From Ensifer adhaerens (GTDB lineage Bacteria; Pseudomonadota; Alphaproteobacteria; Rhizobiales; Rhizobiaceae): a stretch of 64,000 nucleotides of DNA. Location: assembly GCF_020035535.1 (NCBI RefSeq), contig NZ_CP083349.1, forward strand, positions 806,001 through 870,000. The letters are read 5' to 3'. The translations under genes were made by a program, and so were the position numbers. This document shows positions 1 to 7,743 of the stretch, in pieces; the first letter of the stretch is position 1; each line of letters begins with the position of its first letter. The notes under the pieces are model-generated. The model did no database searches. It worked only from the letters and a program-made list of their open reading frames with translations, and was not told the origin of the DNA.

Positions 1-15
1 CATGTTCGTTTCTCC
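1..15 (-). promoter_or_regulatory. Ribosome binding site and start codon of a leftward gene cut by the window edge
   Basis: Read on the minus strand, a GGAG (12-15) sits eight bases before an ATG at 3-1. This looks like the start of a gene that runs off the left edge. Nothing of its product is visible. Confidence 0.4.
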
Positions 16-79
16 ATCAGATCACGAGGTGATCGGTTTCACTTGGCGGTGCAGCAGGGCGAGCCCGGTCCGTTCAGCG

Positions 80-253
80 TTAGAGCTTGGCCTGGCAGTA
101 TTGCGCCGTATGTGCGGTGCAATCCGTCAGCGAGCCGAGATAGGTGTTGCTGCGGCGACGTTCGGTGTCCGCGCTGACAGCAGCGGCGAGAGTTACAGCG
201 AAAACGACCATCAGAAGGCTGATGATGGTGAGGCGCCGTGCAAGGATATCCAT
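80..253 (-). CDS. Small exported or membrane-anchored hypothetical protein (57 aa)
   Basis: A 57-residue protein starting MDILARRLTII. A basic N-terminus is followed by a hydrophobic stretch (about residues 8-27, LTIISLLMVVFAVTLAAAV) and a short polar tail with two cysteines (SLTDCTAHTAQYC). This is either a cleaved signal peptide with a tiny mature part or a single membrane anchor. A GGA lies eight bases before the ATG. I do not recognise a family. The gene precedes, in the same direction, the truncated gene at the left edge. It is supported only by its start context and signal-like sequence. Confidence 0.5.
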   Translation of the reverse strand: MDILARRLTIISLLMVVFAVTLAAAVSADTERRRSNTYLGSLTDCTAHTAQYCQAKL

Positions 254-560
254 GGTTCTGTCCGTTGTTTGGAGGCAGGTTCAAATCGATTGAGTGTGTT
301 TTCGCATACCCAAACTGAATTGATGCTGAGATGTCCGTTCATCTGGCGTTCATCTTCGGTTGCATTTGAGCGCGCTGCCGCGCGAGCCGGGTGATGCCGA
401 ACGCCGCGATGGAGTGCGATCGCCGTAAGTGCCGCAACGCGCGAAGGGGCAAGAACGTCCGACATAGCGGTGGAACGCAGTGACCAAGCCCGCGCATGAA
501 AAAGGGCGGCCGATGGCCACCCTTTCGATAAGTCAATGCGTCCAGTACCGCGCGCCGCGC
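254..560. other. Intergenic stretch, no supported gene
   Basis: It holds the terminator of the DUF2147 gene (498-525) and, further left, the upstream region of the 57-aa protein. Minus-strand open frames here (for example 339-536) have no signal peptide, domain or convincing ribosome binding site. I see nothing else. Confidence 0.5.
498..525 (-). terminator. Rho-independent terminator of the DUF2147 gene
   Basis: Arms 501-511 and 515-525 pair over 11 positions with one C/A mismatch around a three-base loop. Read leftward, the stem ends in a run of five T. It lies 35 bases after the stop codon of the DUF2147 gene. Confidence 0.7.
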
Positions 561-902
561 CTAGAGGCGCGTCCAGGTCTGCGACTTGCAGAGCACTTTC
601 AGGACGCAGCCCTTCATCTTCAGCGAATTGCCGTCGACGGAGCCCGAACCGCTATAGGTCTTGTCGGTATCGGGATCGGTAATTTCGCCCGAATAGCTGC
701 CATCGGTGCCGGAAAGATTGCCGATGCGCTTGCCGGCATGCTTGCCGGTCTTCAGCGTCACGCAGAAGGCGCCGCCACAAGGGGCAATCTCCGCGGTCGC
801 TCCGCTTGCTGTCTTCCAGTTGCCGACGATCGATTCTGCCGCTGCCGCCGTCCCGGCAATGCCAAGGGCGAGTGTCGCGGTCATGAGCAAGGTACGTAAC
901 AT
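561..902 (-). CDS. DUF2147 family exported protein
   Basis: A 113-residue protein with a clear signal peptide (MLRTLLMTATLALGIAGTAAA). The mature domain shows the DUF2147 pattern: a GNWKT start, a cysteine pair at APCGGAFC, and a C-terminal KVLCKSQTWTR. Family members are small periplasmic proteins of unknown function, sometimes linked to stress. The frame is open upstream to 1070, but I chose the ATG at 902 because GGAG lies about eight bases before it and the signal peptide begins there. A terminator follows at 498-525. The gene appears to be monocistronic. Confidence 0.85.
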   Translation of the reverse strand: MLRTLLMTATLALGIAGTAAAAESIVGNWKTASGATAEIAPCGGAFCVTLKTGKHAGKRIGNLSGTDGSYSGEITDPDTDKTYSGSGSVDGNSLKMKGCVLKVLCKSQTWTRL

Positions 903-1496
903 TCCAGTCCTCCAGATCGAGACCGCCGACGTGGTCCGCTCCGTCGGCTGTTCTTGAGATGTCCCTGTGGGCAAAGGCAGCTCCTCACCGCCGCGCGCAA
1001 GATAGCTTACGCGCACGTAAAGGTAAACAAGCCCTGCGGCGGCTTCCGATGCTTTTCTGGCTCGTTTCAAGCCGGTCGAAATCTAGGAAATCTTGGCGCC
1101 TCCGCCACCGTCGATCTTTTCGTGGTTAGCGTTTGGTTGAAATCGGCAGTTGAATTTTTCGTAAATTTTGAAGCGAATGCGCCGGATTCCCGGACTTCTG
1201 ATGTTTAACAAAAACTCAAGTTTACCAAGCGTTTGAACTTTGTTTGTCGCAAATTAAGCATGCATTTTAAGCGCGCATTGAAAGCCCTGCTGCATATTGG
1301 AGCCATAAGACGAGCGGACAAAAACGCTCCGACAAACCACCGAAGACGACGCCGCAAAAAGATGGTGCGCTTCGGAAAGGCCCGCAAAGAGGCAAGGTCG
1401 AACAGGGACCAAAACAAGTGCTGATCTGGAGCATGGCTCGCCCGAAACGGGCGGGCCGCTTCGGAAAAACCAACCAGGCAAAACAGGGACAAGACA
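903..1496. other. Long intergenic region between divergent genes
   Basis: The left part is GC-rich. The centre (about 1100-1270) is distinctly AT-rich and could carry promoters for both flanking genes. The short motif AACAGGGAC occurs at 1401-1409 and again at 1482-1490, just before the Sel1 gene. Between the copies, around 1439-1453, is a small hairpin (CGCCC/GGGCG). I find no supported coding region. A regulatory leader or small RNA is possible but unproven. Confidence 0.4.
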
Positions 1497-1763
1497 ATGG
1501 CACGCTTTGATATGCAGATTGCTTCGGATGCCGCGATGGGTGGTGACAACCAGGCGGAAATCTTCTGTGAAATGGGCCTCGCCTATGCAACGGGCCACGG
1601 CCGTCCGGTCGATCTCGTCGCCGCCCACAAGTGGCTGAACATCGCTGCGATCAAGGGCTGCGACCGCGCCGTCGACCTGCGTGCCGATCTGGCAATGACG
1701 ATGAGCAAGGCAGACCTTGCAGCAGCGCTGCGCGCCGCTCGCGAATGGATGACCGTTCACTGA
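1497..1763 (+). CDS. Sel1-repeat mini-protein (88 aa)
   Basis: An 88-residue cytoplasmic protein consisting essentially of one Sel1-like repeat: about residues 19-55, with the typical AEIFCEMGLAYATG and AAHKWLNIAAIKG helices, plus a short C-terminal helix. Sel1 repeats mediate protein-protein contacts, and the partner here is unknown. There is no signal peptide. A purine-rich AGGGAC lies about eight bases before the ATG. The leader contains a repeated AACAGGGAC motif and a hairpin. A GC-rich inverted repeat at 1772-1792 follows. Confidence 0.8.
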   Translation: MARFDMQIASDAAMGGDNQAEIFCEMGLAYATGHGRPVDLVAAHKWLNIAAIKGCDRAVDLRADLAMTMSKADLAAALRAAREWMTVH

Positions 1764-1771
1764 ACGAATGA

Positions 1772-1792
1772 GGCGGCCGCCGATCGGCCGCC
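1772..1792. terminator. GC-rich hairpin between convergent genes
   Basis: The arms GGCGGCCG (1772-1779) and CGGCCGCC (1785-1792) pair perfectly around a five-base loop. There is no T tract on either side. It could end transcription from both convergent genes. Confidence 0.45.
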
Positions 1793-1821
1793 GGCCGAAC
1801 GACCGGAATCTGAAAGCTGGA

Positions 1822-2937
1822 TCAGGCCAGCTTTTTCAGAACCTCGGGAAGGGCGGCCTCAAGCAGGTCCATCTCCACTTCCGGTCCCGTGCTGATGCGG
1901 ATGCAGCGGTTCAGGGGCGCCACGCCCGGCATCCGGATGAATATGCCATGGTCGCTCATCAGGGTATCGACGATCGCACGGGCATGGACCGCATCCCGGC
2001 CGCAGTCGACCGCTAGGAAATTGGTGGCGGAGGCGAGCGGCGTCAGGCCGTTTTCCACTGCAATTGCCGCGATGCGCTGGCGGGATGCCGCGATCTTTGC
2101 GGTCACTTCCTTTAAGTAATTCTGGTCCGCAAGCGCGGCGATCGCTGCGGCGACACCGATCCGGTTCATGCCGAAATGGTTGCGGATCTTGTCGAAGGCC
2201 TGCGCCGTCCCCGGCGTGCTCACGACATAACCGACGCGCGAACCGGCGAGACCATAAGCCTTCGAGAAGGTGCGCGTACGCACGACGTTCGGCTTGTCGA
2301 TCAAGGCATCGATGGCCGGTAGCGCGTCGGCCGGTGCCGTCTCGCAATAGGCTTCATCGAGGATAAAGAGGGTCGTCTCGGGCAAAGCCTGGGCGAATTC
2401 GACGATGCGCTCGGCCGGCCACCAGCTTCCCATCGGATTATCGGGATTGGCGAAATAGACGAGTGGTGCATTTTCCCGCCTCACGGCTGCAAGCAACCCG
2501 TCGAGATCCTCCCGGTCGCCGGCATAGGGCACCGTCACCAGCCGACCACCGTGACCGACGACGTGGTAGTTGAAGGTAGGATAGGCGCCGAGTGACGTGA
2601 CGACCGGCATGCCAGGCTCGATCACCATGCGGACGATCTGGCCGAGCAATCCATCGATGCCTTCGCCGATCGCGATATTGGTTGGCGTGGTGCCGAGATG
2701 AGCAGATATAGCCTGCTTCAGGTCGTGGTTTTCCGGGTCTGCATATTTCCACGTTCCGCCTGCCGCTTCATTGATGGCCGCCAGGACGCTTGCGGCTGGA
2801 CCGAACCCGCTTTCGTTGGCGCCGATACGCGCTGCGATGGCTCGCCCCCGCTGCCGTTCGATAGCCTCGGGGCCGACAAACGGAATGGTGGAGGGAAGGG
2901 ATTGAATGAGCGGCGTGAAGCGAGAGAAAGCGGACAT
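1822..2937 (-). CDS. Histidinol-phosphate aminotransferase-like PLP enzyme
   Basis: A 371-residue fold-type I aminotransferase of the HisC-like class I/II group. Visible elements are the ANPDNPMGSWW substrate/PLP segment, LDEAYCE with the aspartate that contacts the pyridine nitrogen, and the Schiff-base lysine in TFSKAYGLAGSRVGY. Members transfer an amino group between an amino acid and a keto acid. HisC acts on imidazole-acetol phosphate, but paralogues with other substrates are common in rhizobia and no other his gene is nearby, so the substrate is open. The frame extends to a TTG at 2964. I prefer the ATG at 2937 (MSAFSRFTPL). Confidence 0.85.
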   Translation of the reverse strand: MSAFSRFTPLIQSLPSTIPFVGPEAIERQRGRAIAARIGANESGFGPAASVLAAINEAAGGTWKYADPENHDLKQAISAHLGTTPTNIAIGEGIDGLLGQIVRMVIEPGMPVVTSLGAYPTFNYHVVGHGGRLVTVPYAGDREDLDGLLAAVRRENAPLVYFANPDNPMGSWWPAERIVEFAQALPETTLFILDEAYCETAPADALPAIDALIDKPNVVRTRTFSKAYGLAGSRVGYVVSTPGTAQAFDKIRNHFGMNRIGVAAAIAALADQNYLKEVTAKIAASRQRIAAIAVENGLTPLASATNFLAVDCGRDAVHARAIVDTLMSDHGIFIRMPGVAPLNRCIRISTGPEVEMDLLEAALPEVLKKLA

Positions 2938-3063
2938 GCTGAAGAATGAGCCCCGTTCGAACAAAGTCCGGGGAACTTAGCGCATGCCGCCGCAATTCGG
3001 AATCATTCCCGCGAGAAAACTGCTGGAATTCTGTGGCCGTCCGTTTCGCCCGGATCGGTGACC

Positions 3064-3441
3064 TTACCGCCGCGGCTTTGCATTCTTCACCTGGCCGGTG
3101 AAGAATTCTTGCCGGATGATCTCGCGCAGCAAGGTCTGCTCGATCGGCTTGATGAACTGGACGCCGATGCGTTCGCCGTTGCGATAGACCTCGGCGCAGC
3201 CGATTCTCAGCGAAGTGCCGACGATGTGCAGGTAATAGTGTTGTGGCAGGCCGATATTGGTATCGACCGCAAAGCTGGCACCGCCGCGCGATATGTCGAT
3301 CATGCGGCAGGGGCGCACGGAAACATTTGCGAGACCCGGCTGCACCGCTGTCAACGTGCCCGCGTGCCCGATGGAGAATCGCTCATAGCGTCGCTCGTAG
3401 AAAGGCGAGGGGACGCAGGAATACATTGTCTGGTTCTGCAT
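3064..3441 (-). CDS. PilZ domain protein, both c-di-GMP motifs present
   Basis: A 125-residue single-domain protein. The RxxxR motif (R17-R21, RRYER) and the D/NxSxxG motif (DISRGG, residues 49-54) are both present, so cyclic di-GMP binding is expected from family knowledge. It has no signal peptide or membrane segment. GGAG lies eight bases before the ATG. PilZ proteins of this size act as effectors on motility, polysaccharide or cell-surface targets, but the target here is not visible. A second, degenerate PilZ protein lies next upstream on the same strand at 3638-3994. Confidence 0.85.
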   Translation of the reverse strand: MQNQTMYSCVPSPFYERRYERFSIGHAGTLTAVQPGLANVSVRPCRMIDISRGGASFAVDTNIGLPQHYYLHIVGTSLRIGCAEVYRNGERIGVQFIKPIEQTLLREIIRQEFFTGQVKNAKPRR

Positions 3442-3637
3442 GCGTCGTTCTCCGCCAGTGCCGGATCAGATGGCGCGCCAAGTTTCTGAGCGCATCCTTC
3501 GACCCCGGACAATTCATTTGTCCCACATCGCTTCGGTGGGCAATTTCCACCGTTGCTAGAATCAGCTTGGCAGCAGAAACTTGCAATCCCCTGAAATCGA
3601 TCACTAAAAATCTAATGTCGCTCGTCTTGCGCTGAAA

Positions 3638-3994
3638 TCAGAGCCCGCCACTGGAAAACTGGATCCGAATGAGGCGCCGCAAGAAATCGGGCGAGAGCAG
3701 CATGTTGAAACGCACCCCGAGTTCGGTGCCTTCCCGGTGAACCTGCGAACAGCCGATTTCCTCCTTGAAACCTTCGATCTCCAGAAAGAAGTGTTTCGGC
3801 AGCAGGATCGCAGCATTGAAATCGAGCATCGCGCCGGCAACCGAGATGTGGCGCAGCAGGCATTGATATTTGGTCTTCGCTTTCAACTGCTGGCCGATGA
3901 CCAGGATGCGACAGGGCCGCTCGATGAAATAGTGCTGATGGGTCGTCGCAAGCTGGCCCGGCTTTCCTTCCGCGACATGCATCTTCATGGACAT
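3638..3994 (-). CDS. Degenerate PilZ-like protein
   Basis: A 118-residue protein similar in length and layout to the PilZ protein downstream of it. The strand pattern is shared: CLLRHISVAGAMLDF, then FFLEIEGFKEEIGCSQV, then ELGVRFNMLL. The binding motifs are altered. The second motif reads HISVAG instead of DxSxxG, and the only candidate for RxxxR is RPCR. It may therefore not bind c-di-GMP and could act as a partner domain. The start at 3994 is preceded by GGAG, and in-frame ATGs at 3988 and 3982 are alternatives. The 196-base gap to the next gene argues for separate or loosely coupled transcription. Confidence 0.75.
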   Translation of the reverse strand: MSMKMHVAEGKPGQLATTHQHYFIERPCRILVIGQQLKAKTKYQCLLRHISVAGAMLDFNAAILLPKHFFLEIEGFKEEIGCSQVHREGTELGVRFNMLLSPDFLRRLIRIQFSSGGL

Positions 3995-4300
3995 GGCAAG
4001 CTCCGAGACCGATAGCCTTTCGTAACTCCCGCGGCGCTGTCATCGATAGAATCGACGACGGTGCCGCTATCGTGTTTGAGCTAAGCGCATCGACTTGCTT
4101 CGACCTTGCGCCGTCCAGGCGCGTGGCGGGCAAATTATGACGCGTGCGTACATTGAAAGCCCACATCTCATACGCAATACTTTCGTCAGGCATGACCGGG
4201 GCGCCCGATGTGGTGATTCCGAGACAGATGGGCGAGGGCGTCGTCCGTCGTTGCAAGCCGGGCAAGGCGAAGAACGATGGTCGGTGCCGGAGGGAATGGC
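3995..4300. other. Divergent intergenic region
   Basis: It separates the degenerate PilZ gene (leftward) from the caspase-like gene (rightward). It must hold both promoters, but I can point to no convincing -35/-10 pair or operator. Open frames here are reading-frame shadows without start signals. Confidence 0.35.
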
Positions 4301-6517
4301 ATGTTTACGGGGCATTCGCGGCATTGGCTGCCGCTCTCTATTCTTTGTATGGCGTTGTTTGTGTCGGTATCTGATGGATGGGCTGCCAAGCGTGTCGCAC
4401 TGTTGATCGGCAACGAGAAATACGAAGCGACGTCGCCCCTGAACAATCCGGCCAATGACGTGGAACTGATGAAGGTCTCTTTCGAGGAGGCAGGCTTCGA
4501 TTCTGTCACGACCGTGCACGATGTCAGCCGCCAGGACATGGTCAAGGCGCTGCGCGACTTCGAAGATGTCGCGACCGGCGCCGAAGTCGCGATCGTCTAT
4601 TATTCCGGCCATGGCATGGAGATGAATGGCGAGAATTTTTTGCTTCCCGTCGACGTACAACTGAAGACGGACAAGGATGTGGAAGACGAGGCGATCGGGC
4701 TCGACCGCGTCCAGCGTTCGCTCGAGGGCGCGACCAAGCTCAAGCTCGTCATCCTCGACGCCTGCCGCAACAATCCCTTCGAACAGAGCATGACCCGCTC
4801 GATCTCGACCAGGGCGGTCTCACGCGGGCTGGCGCGTGTCGAGCCTGAATCGGCCGACCTGCTTGTCGCCTTTGCTTCCAAGGCCGGCACGGTTGCGCTC
4901 GACGGCGAGGGCAAGAACAGTCCATTCGCCATGGCGCTTGCCAAGTATCTGACCGAACCGGGCGTCGATGTCCGCATCGCGCTCGGCAAGGTGCGCGACG
5001 AGGTGGTGTCGGTGACCAATCGCGGCCAGGAGCCTTTCGTCTACGGCTCGCTCGGCGGCGCCCAGATCTTTCTTAACATCAAAGAAGTGAACATCACCGT
5101 CACCAACAATGGCGGACAGTTGTCGCCTAACAGCCAGTCGGAGGCTGCTGCCGACTGGCAGAACATCCGCGATCTCGCGGACAAGGACCTGTTGACCGCC
5201 TTCCTGGCCAAGCATGGCTCCGACCCGGTCTATAAGATGCTCGCCGAAAAGAAGCTGAAGCTTTTGAGTGAAGCCGAGCAGACATCGAGCGTGACGCCGG
5301 ACGAGATTGCCTGGGAAGCCTTGAAGCAGTCGACCGATGCCGCGGCGCTGACGCGCTTCATCGAGCGCTACCCTGATAGCAGGCACAAGGCGGAGGCCGA
5401 GCAGCAGATTGCGGCCCTCGAGCCGCAGAAGGGCCTCAATGTCTCGCCGACCGGAAAGGACACGCAGGCCTCGCGGGACTGCTATCTGCTCGCGGGCGAG
5501 CCGCAATCGATGCCGGGTTTCCTCGGGGTCAATTTCCTGAAGCTTGATTCCGAGCGGGCGTTGACTGCCTGTGCCCAGGCCGTCAACGAGAACCCGGACG
5601 ACATGATGCTCGTCAACATGCTGGGACGGGCCCAGGATGCCGGCCGCAACTACGTCGACGCGCGGCGCAACTACCGCAAGGCTGCCGACGGCGGCAATAT
5701 GTATGCGCTGACGAATCTCGCCTGGTTCTCGATCTATGGAACCGATGGGCCGGTGGACGTCGACCAGGGCAAGCGCATGTTCGAGCAGGCGGCCAAGGGC
5801 GGCAACGCTTACGGCCAGGCGTCGCTCGGTTGGCTCTATCGTGAGGGCTATGGCGGCATCGCCCAGGATTATGCCGAGGCCGCCCGGTGGTACGAGCTGG
5901 CGGCCAACCAGGGCTATGCCAATGCCATGGCGACGATGGGCTGGTTCTACCGGGAGGGGCTCGGACTGCCCAAGGATCTGGCGCAATCGCTCTCCTGGTA
6001 CAAGAAGGCGGCCGAAAGCGGCGACACCAATGCCATGTCTTCGCTCGGCTGGGCCTATCAGAACGGCTTGGGGGCCGAGCAGAACTACGGCGAGGCCAAG
6101 GTCTGGTACGAGAAGGCGGCCAATATGGGCGATTCCTACTCCATGGCCTTGCTCGGTTGGTTCTATGACATCGGCAATGGTGTCTCGCAGGACTATGTGC
6201 AGGCCCGCACCTGGTATGAGATGGCCGCGAATGCCGGCAGCGCCTACGCGATGGGCAATCTGAGCCGCATTTATGATTTTGGCCTCGGCACAAAAGCGGA
6301 TGCGAAGGAGGCGGTTCGCTGGGCGGCAGCGAGCATTGAGGGCGGCGACCCGGCCAAGCTGGAAGAGGTGAGGACGCAGCCCAACAATTTCACGCCGGCG
6401 TTCCGCAAGGAAATGCAGGTCCTGCTTAGGGATCGCGGCTACTATGGCGGACCGATTGATGGTGACTTCGGCGCCGCCACGCAGCAGGCGATCGAGCGTC
6501 TCGCGCGCAAATCCTAG
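4301..6517 (+). CDS. Caspase-like (peptidase C14) protein with Sel1 repeats and peptidoglycan-binding domain
   Basis: A 738-residue exported protein. The signal peptide covers about residues 1-29. The caspase-fold domain (about 30-265) begins RVALLIGNEKY and has the catalytic pair H104 (YYSGHGME) and C155 (LDACRNNPF). A middle linker follows, then a run of Sel1 repeats (about 465-690, each with a GWxYxxGxG core), and a C-terminal peptidoglycan-binding-1-like module (VLLRDRGYYGGPIDGDFG). This suggests a periplasmic or envelope protease/scaffold, with unknown substrate. The frame opens at 4277, but GGAGGG seven bases before the ATG at 4301, together with the signal peptide, decides the start. 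It stands alone between a divergent gene and a tRNA. Confidence 0.85.
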   Translation: MFTGHSRHWLPLSILCMALFVSVSDGWAAKRVALLIGNEKYEATSPLNNPANDVELMKVSFEEAGFDSVTTVHDVSRQDMVKALRDFEDVATGAEVAIVYYSGHGMEMNGENFLLPVDVQLKTDKDVEDEAIGLDRVQRSLEGATKLKLVILDACRNNPFEQSMTRSISTRAVSRGLARVEPESADLLVAFASKAGTVALDGEGKNSPFAMALAKYLTEPGVDVRIALGKVRDEVVSVTNRGQEPFVYGSLGGAQIFLNIKEVNITVTNNGGQLSPNSQSEAAADWQNIRDLADKDLLTAFLAKHGSDPVYKMLAEKKLKLLSEAEQTSSVTPDEIAWEALKQSTDAAALTRFIERYPDSRHKAEAEQQIAALEPQKGLNVSPTGKDTQASRDCYLLAGEPQSMPGFLGVNFLKLDSERALTACAQAVNENPDDMMLVNMLGRAQDAGRNYVDARRNYRKAADGGNMYALTNLAWFSIYGTDGPVDVDQGKRMFEQAAKGGNAYGQASLGWLYREGYGGIAQDYAEAARWYELAANQGYANAMATMGWFYREGLGLPKDLAQSLSWYKKAAESGDTNAMSSLGWAYQNGLGAEQNYGEAKVWYEKAANMGDSYSMALLGWFYDIGNGVSQDYVQARTWYEMAANAGSAYAMGNLSRIYDFGLGTKADAKEAVRWAAASIEGGDPAKLEEVRTQPNNFTPAFRKEMQVLLRDRGYYGGPIDGDFGAATQQAIERLARKS

Positions 6518-6710
6518 CGTTCGAGATAAAGACGCGCGGACTTGGGTTCGTTCTCACCAGGTGTGGGAATCGGTCGACGCAAATCTCGAAAGGGTGCCCA
6601 TGTCCCCCGCTTTTCTGCGGGAATAGCTTGTTGCTTCGCCCACACCTTCGCTTCCTGCCGGCAGGACCCACATGAAAATGAGAGGAATTCCCGGAAACCG
6701 ACAAAAAAAT

Positions 6711-6739
6711 CTTGCATTGGCCGCTGAGTGACACTAGTC
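6711..6739 (+). promoter_or_regulatory. Probable promoter of tRNA-Ser
   Basis: CTTGCA (6711-6716), 17 bases, then CTAGTC (6734-6739) resembles the rhizobial sigma-70 pattern CTTGAC-N17-CTATAT. The tRNA begins 10 bases after the -10 box. Confidence 0.45.
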
Positions 6740-6749
6740 AGGCGCTAAC

Positions 6750-6839
6750 GGAGAGGTGGCCGAGTGGTCGAAGGCGCTCCCCTGCTAAGGGAGTATACCG
6801 GAAACGGTATCGAGGGTTCGAATCCCTTCTTCTCCGCCA
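6750..6839 (+). tRNA. tRNA-Ser (anticodon GCT), CCA encoded
   Basis: The 90-base gene has a full cloverleaf. The acceptor GGAGAGG (6750-6756) pairs with CTTCTCC (6829-6835), and G then CCA follow. The anticodon stem CTCCC/GGGAG encloses loop CTGCTAA with anticodon GCT at 6784-6786. The long variable arm (ATACC GGAAAC GGTAT) is typical of serine tRNAs. The T-loop is GTTCGAATC. It decodes AGC and AGU. No duplicated 3' end was seen near the recombinase 2 kb downstream. Confidence 0.97.
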
Positions 6840-7463
6840 TTCCCTTGCGAGATCCGAAAACACGAATATCTTCTTGATCCCAAGGGTTGGGTGGCCGGCA
6901 TAGCGCCGGGCCGGTTGTTGGTGGCACGCGGGACCTCTTCTTCTGGGCAGCGTCGTGACCTCGCCAACTTGGTAGCGGACTGAAGCAGCGCGCTGAGCGT
7001 TGGAGCCAGTCGGTTAGAGGCTCCTGAAAATCTCGCAAATGGTGTTTGCAAAATCCTGAGCGTTCGGCAGGCGTCTATTGCCTTGGCTCATCGCCGACGG
7101 GTTCGCAGTCGGATCGTTGACGTCCGCGCCATCGCACCCACCTCACTCTCTCGCTCGCTAAGGCATCGATCGTTGCTCAGGCTCTCTGTAGGTTTGGTTC
7201 GTTAATGGACGCTCTGTTCTCGCCGCGGTGGCCGCGATTCTCGCTGCGCTAGAATCACCGATGCGTCTTGTTTGCGAATCTCGACGTTGATTCTGATGAA
7301 TCTTTCGGAGTCGGGTGGTCCATCCCGTTCTCATTTCTTGGAGCGAATGCTGTTTTAGCCGCTTGCTGTCGAGGCGAACTTGCCGTTTGTGGCCGCGCTT
7401 TCCCCCATTTTGGGCAGCTTTCTGCCTCTTTCTGGAACAGCCGATGGGTAGTCCCCCTAGGCT

Positions 7464-7490
7464 AAACCCCTGCCGTCAAAGGGTTTTCTT
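7464..7490 (+). terminator. Terminator-like hairpin upstream of the porin
   Basis: AAACCC (7464-7469) pairs with GGGTTT (7481-7486) and is followed by TTCTT. No gene ends just before it, so it would end either tRNA read-through or an unannotated small RNA. Confidence 0.4.
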
Positions 7491-7724
7491 AATGCTTTGT
7501 TAATTTTCTTCTGGGGTCTGCGGCGATTTTGTGTCGTTTCAGCAACAGGGTTCGGCGAAGGGCGACGCAAAGCACGCGATCTCGTTAGTTGGACGTTGCG
7601 CCGATGATCCGGTCTTGTATTTTCAACTCCGGAAGCAAGGGCGGTTGATCGTCCGACTTCTTGAACGTTGGGGATGGGGCAGGGAAAGCTGTCCTTCAGC
7701 AAAATACCCAGACCCGTTTGAAAC

Positions 7725-7743
7725 TTTTGACTGGAGGTCAGAA
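7725..7743 (+). promoter_or_regulatory. RBS hairpin of first porin
   Basis: TTTTGAC (7725-7731) and GTCAGAA (7737-7743) can pair, with one G-U, around the loop TGGAG that contains the Shine-Dalgarno. The ATG follows immediately. The same element precedes the second porin with a perfect stem. GAGGTCAGA (7734-7742) is the exact reverse complement of TCTGACCTC after the stop codon (8778-8786). Confidence 0.6.

Larger units (their letters stand above)
6840..7743. other. Large non-coding stretch before the first porin
   Basis: About 900 bases without a credible gene. Small inverted repeats are visible: CCGAC/GTCGG at about 7095-7113, CGCGG/CCGCG at about 7224-7236 followed by GATTCT/AGAATC ending near 7257, and a terminator-like hairpin with a T-rich tail at 7464-7490. 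The 3' part, 7491-7743, is the porin leader and ends in the RBS hairpin. A small RNA ending at 7490 would fit, but the sequence alone does not prove it. Minus-strand frames overlapping the tRNA are antisense-tRNA artefacts. Confidence 0.5.

Noticed and set aside
6745-7051. Minus-strand open frames across tRNA-Ser (ending EEGIRTLDTVSGILP or EKKGFEPSIPFPVYS)
   Set aside because: These are well-known artefacts of translating the complement of a serine tRNA, seen in many genomes.
7268-7465. 65-codon frame MFANLDVDSDESFG in the region before the first porin
   Set aside because: TTG-type start without SD, no family; the region is better explained as non-coding.
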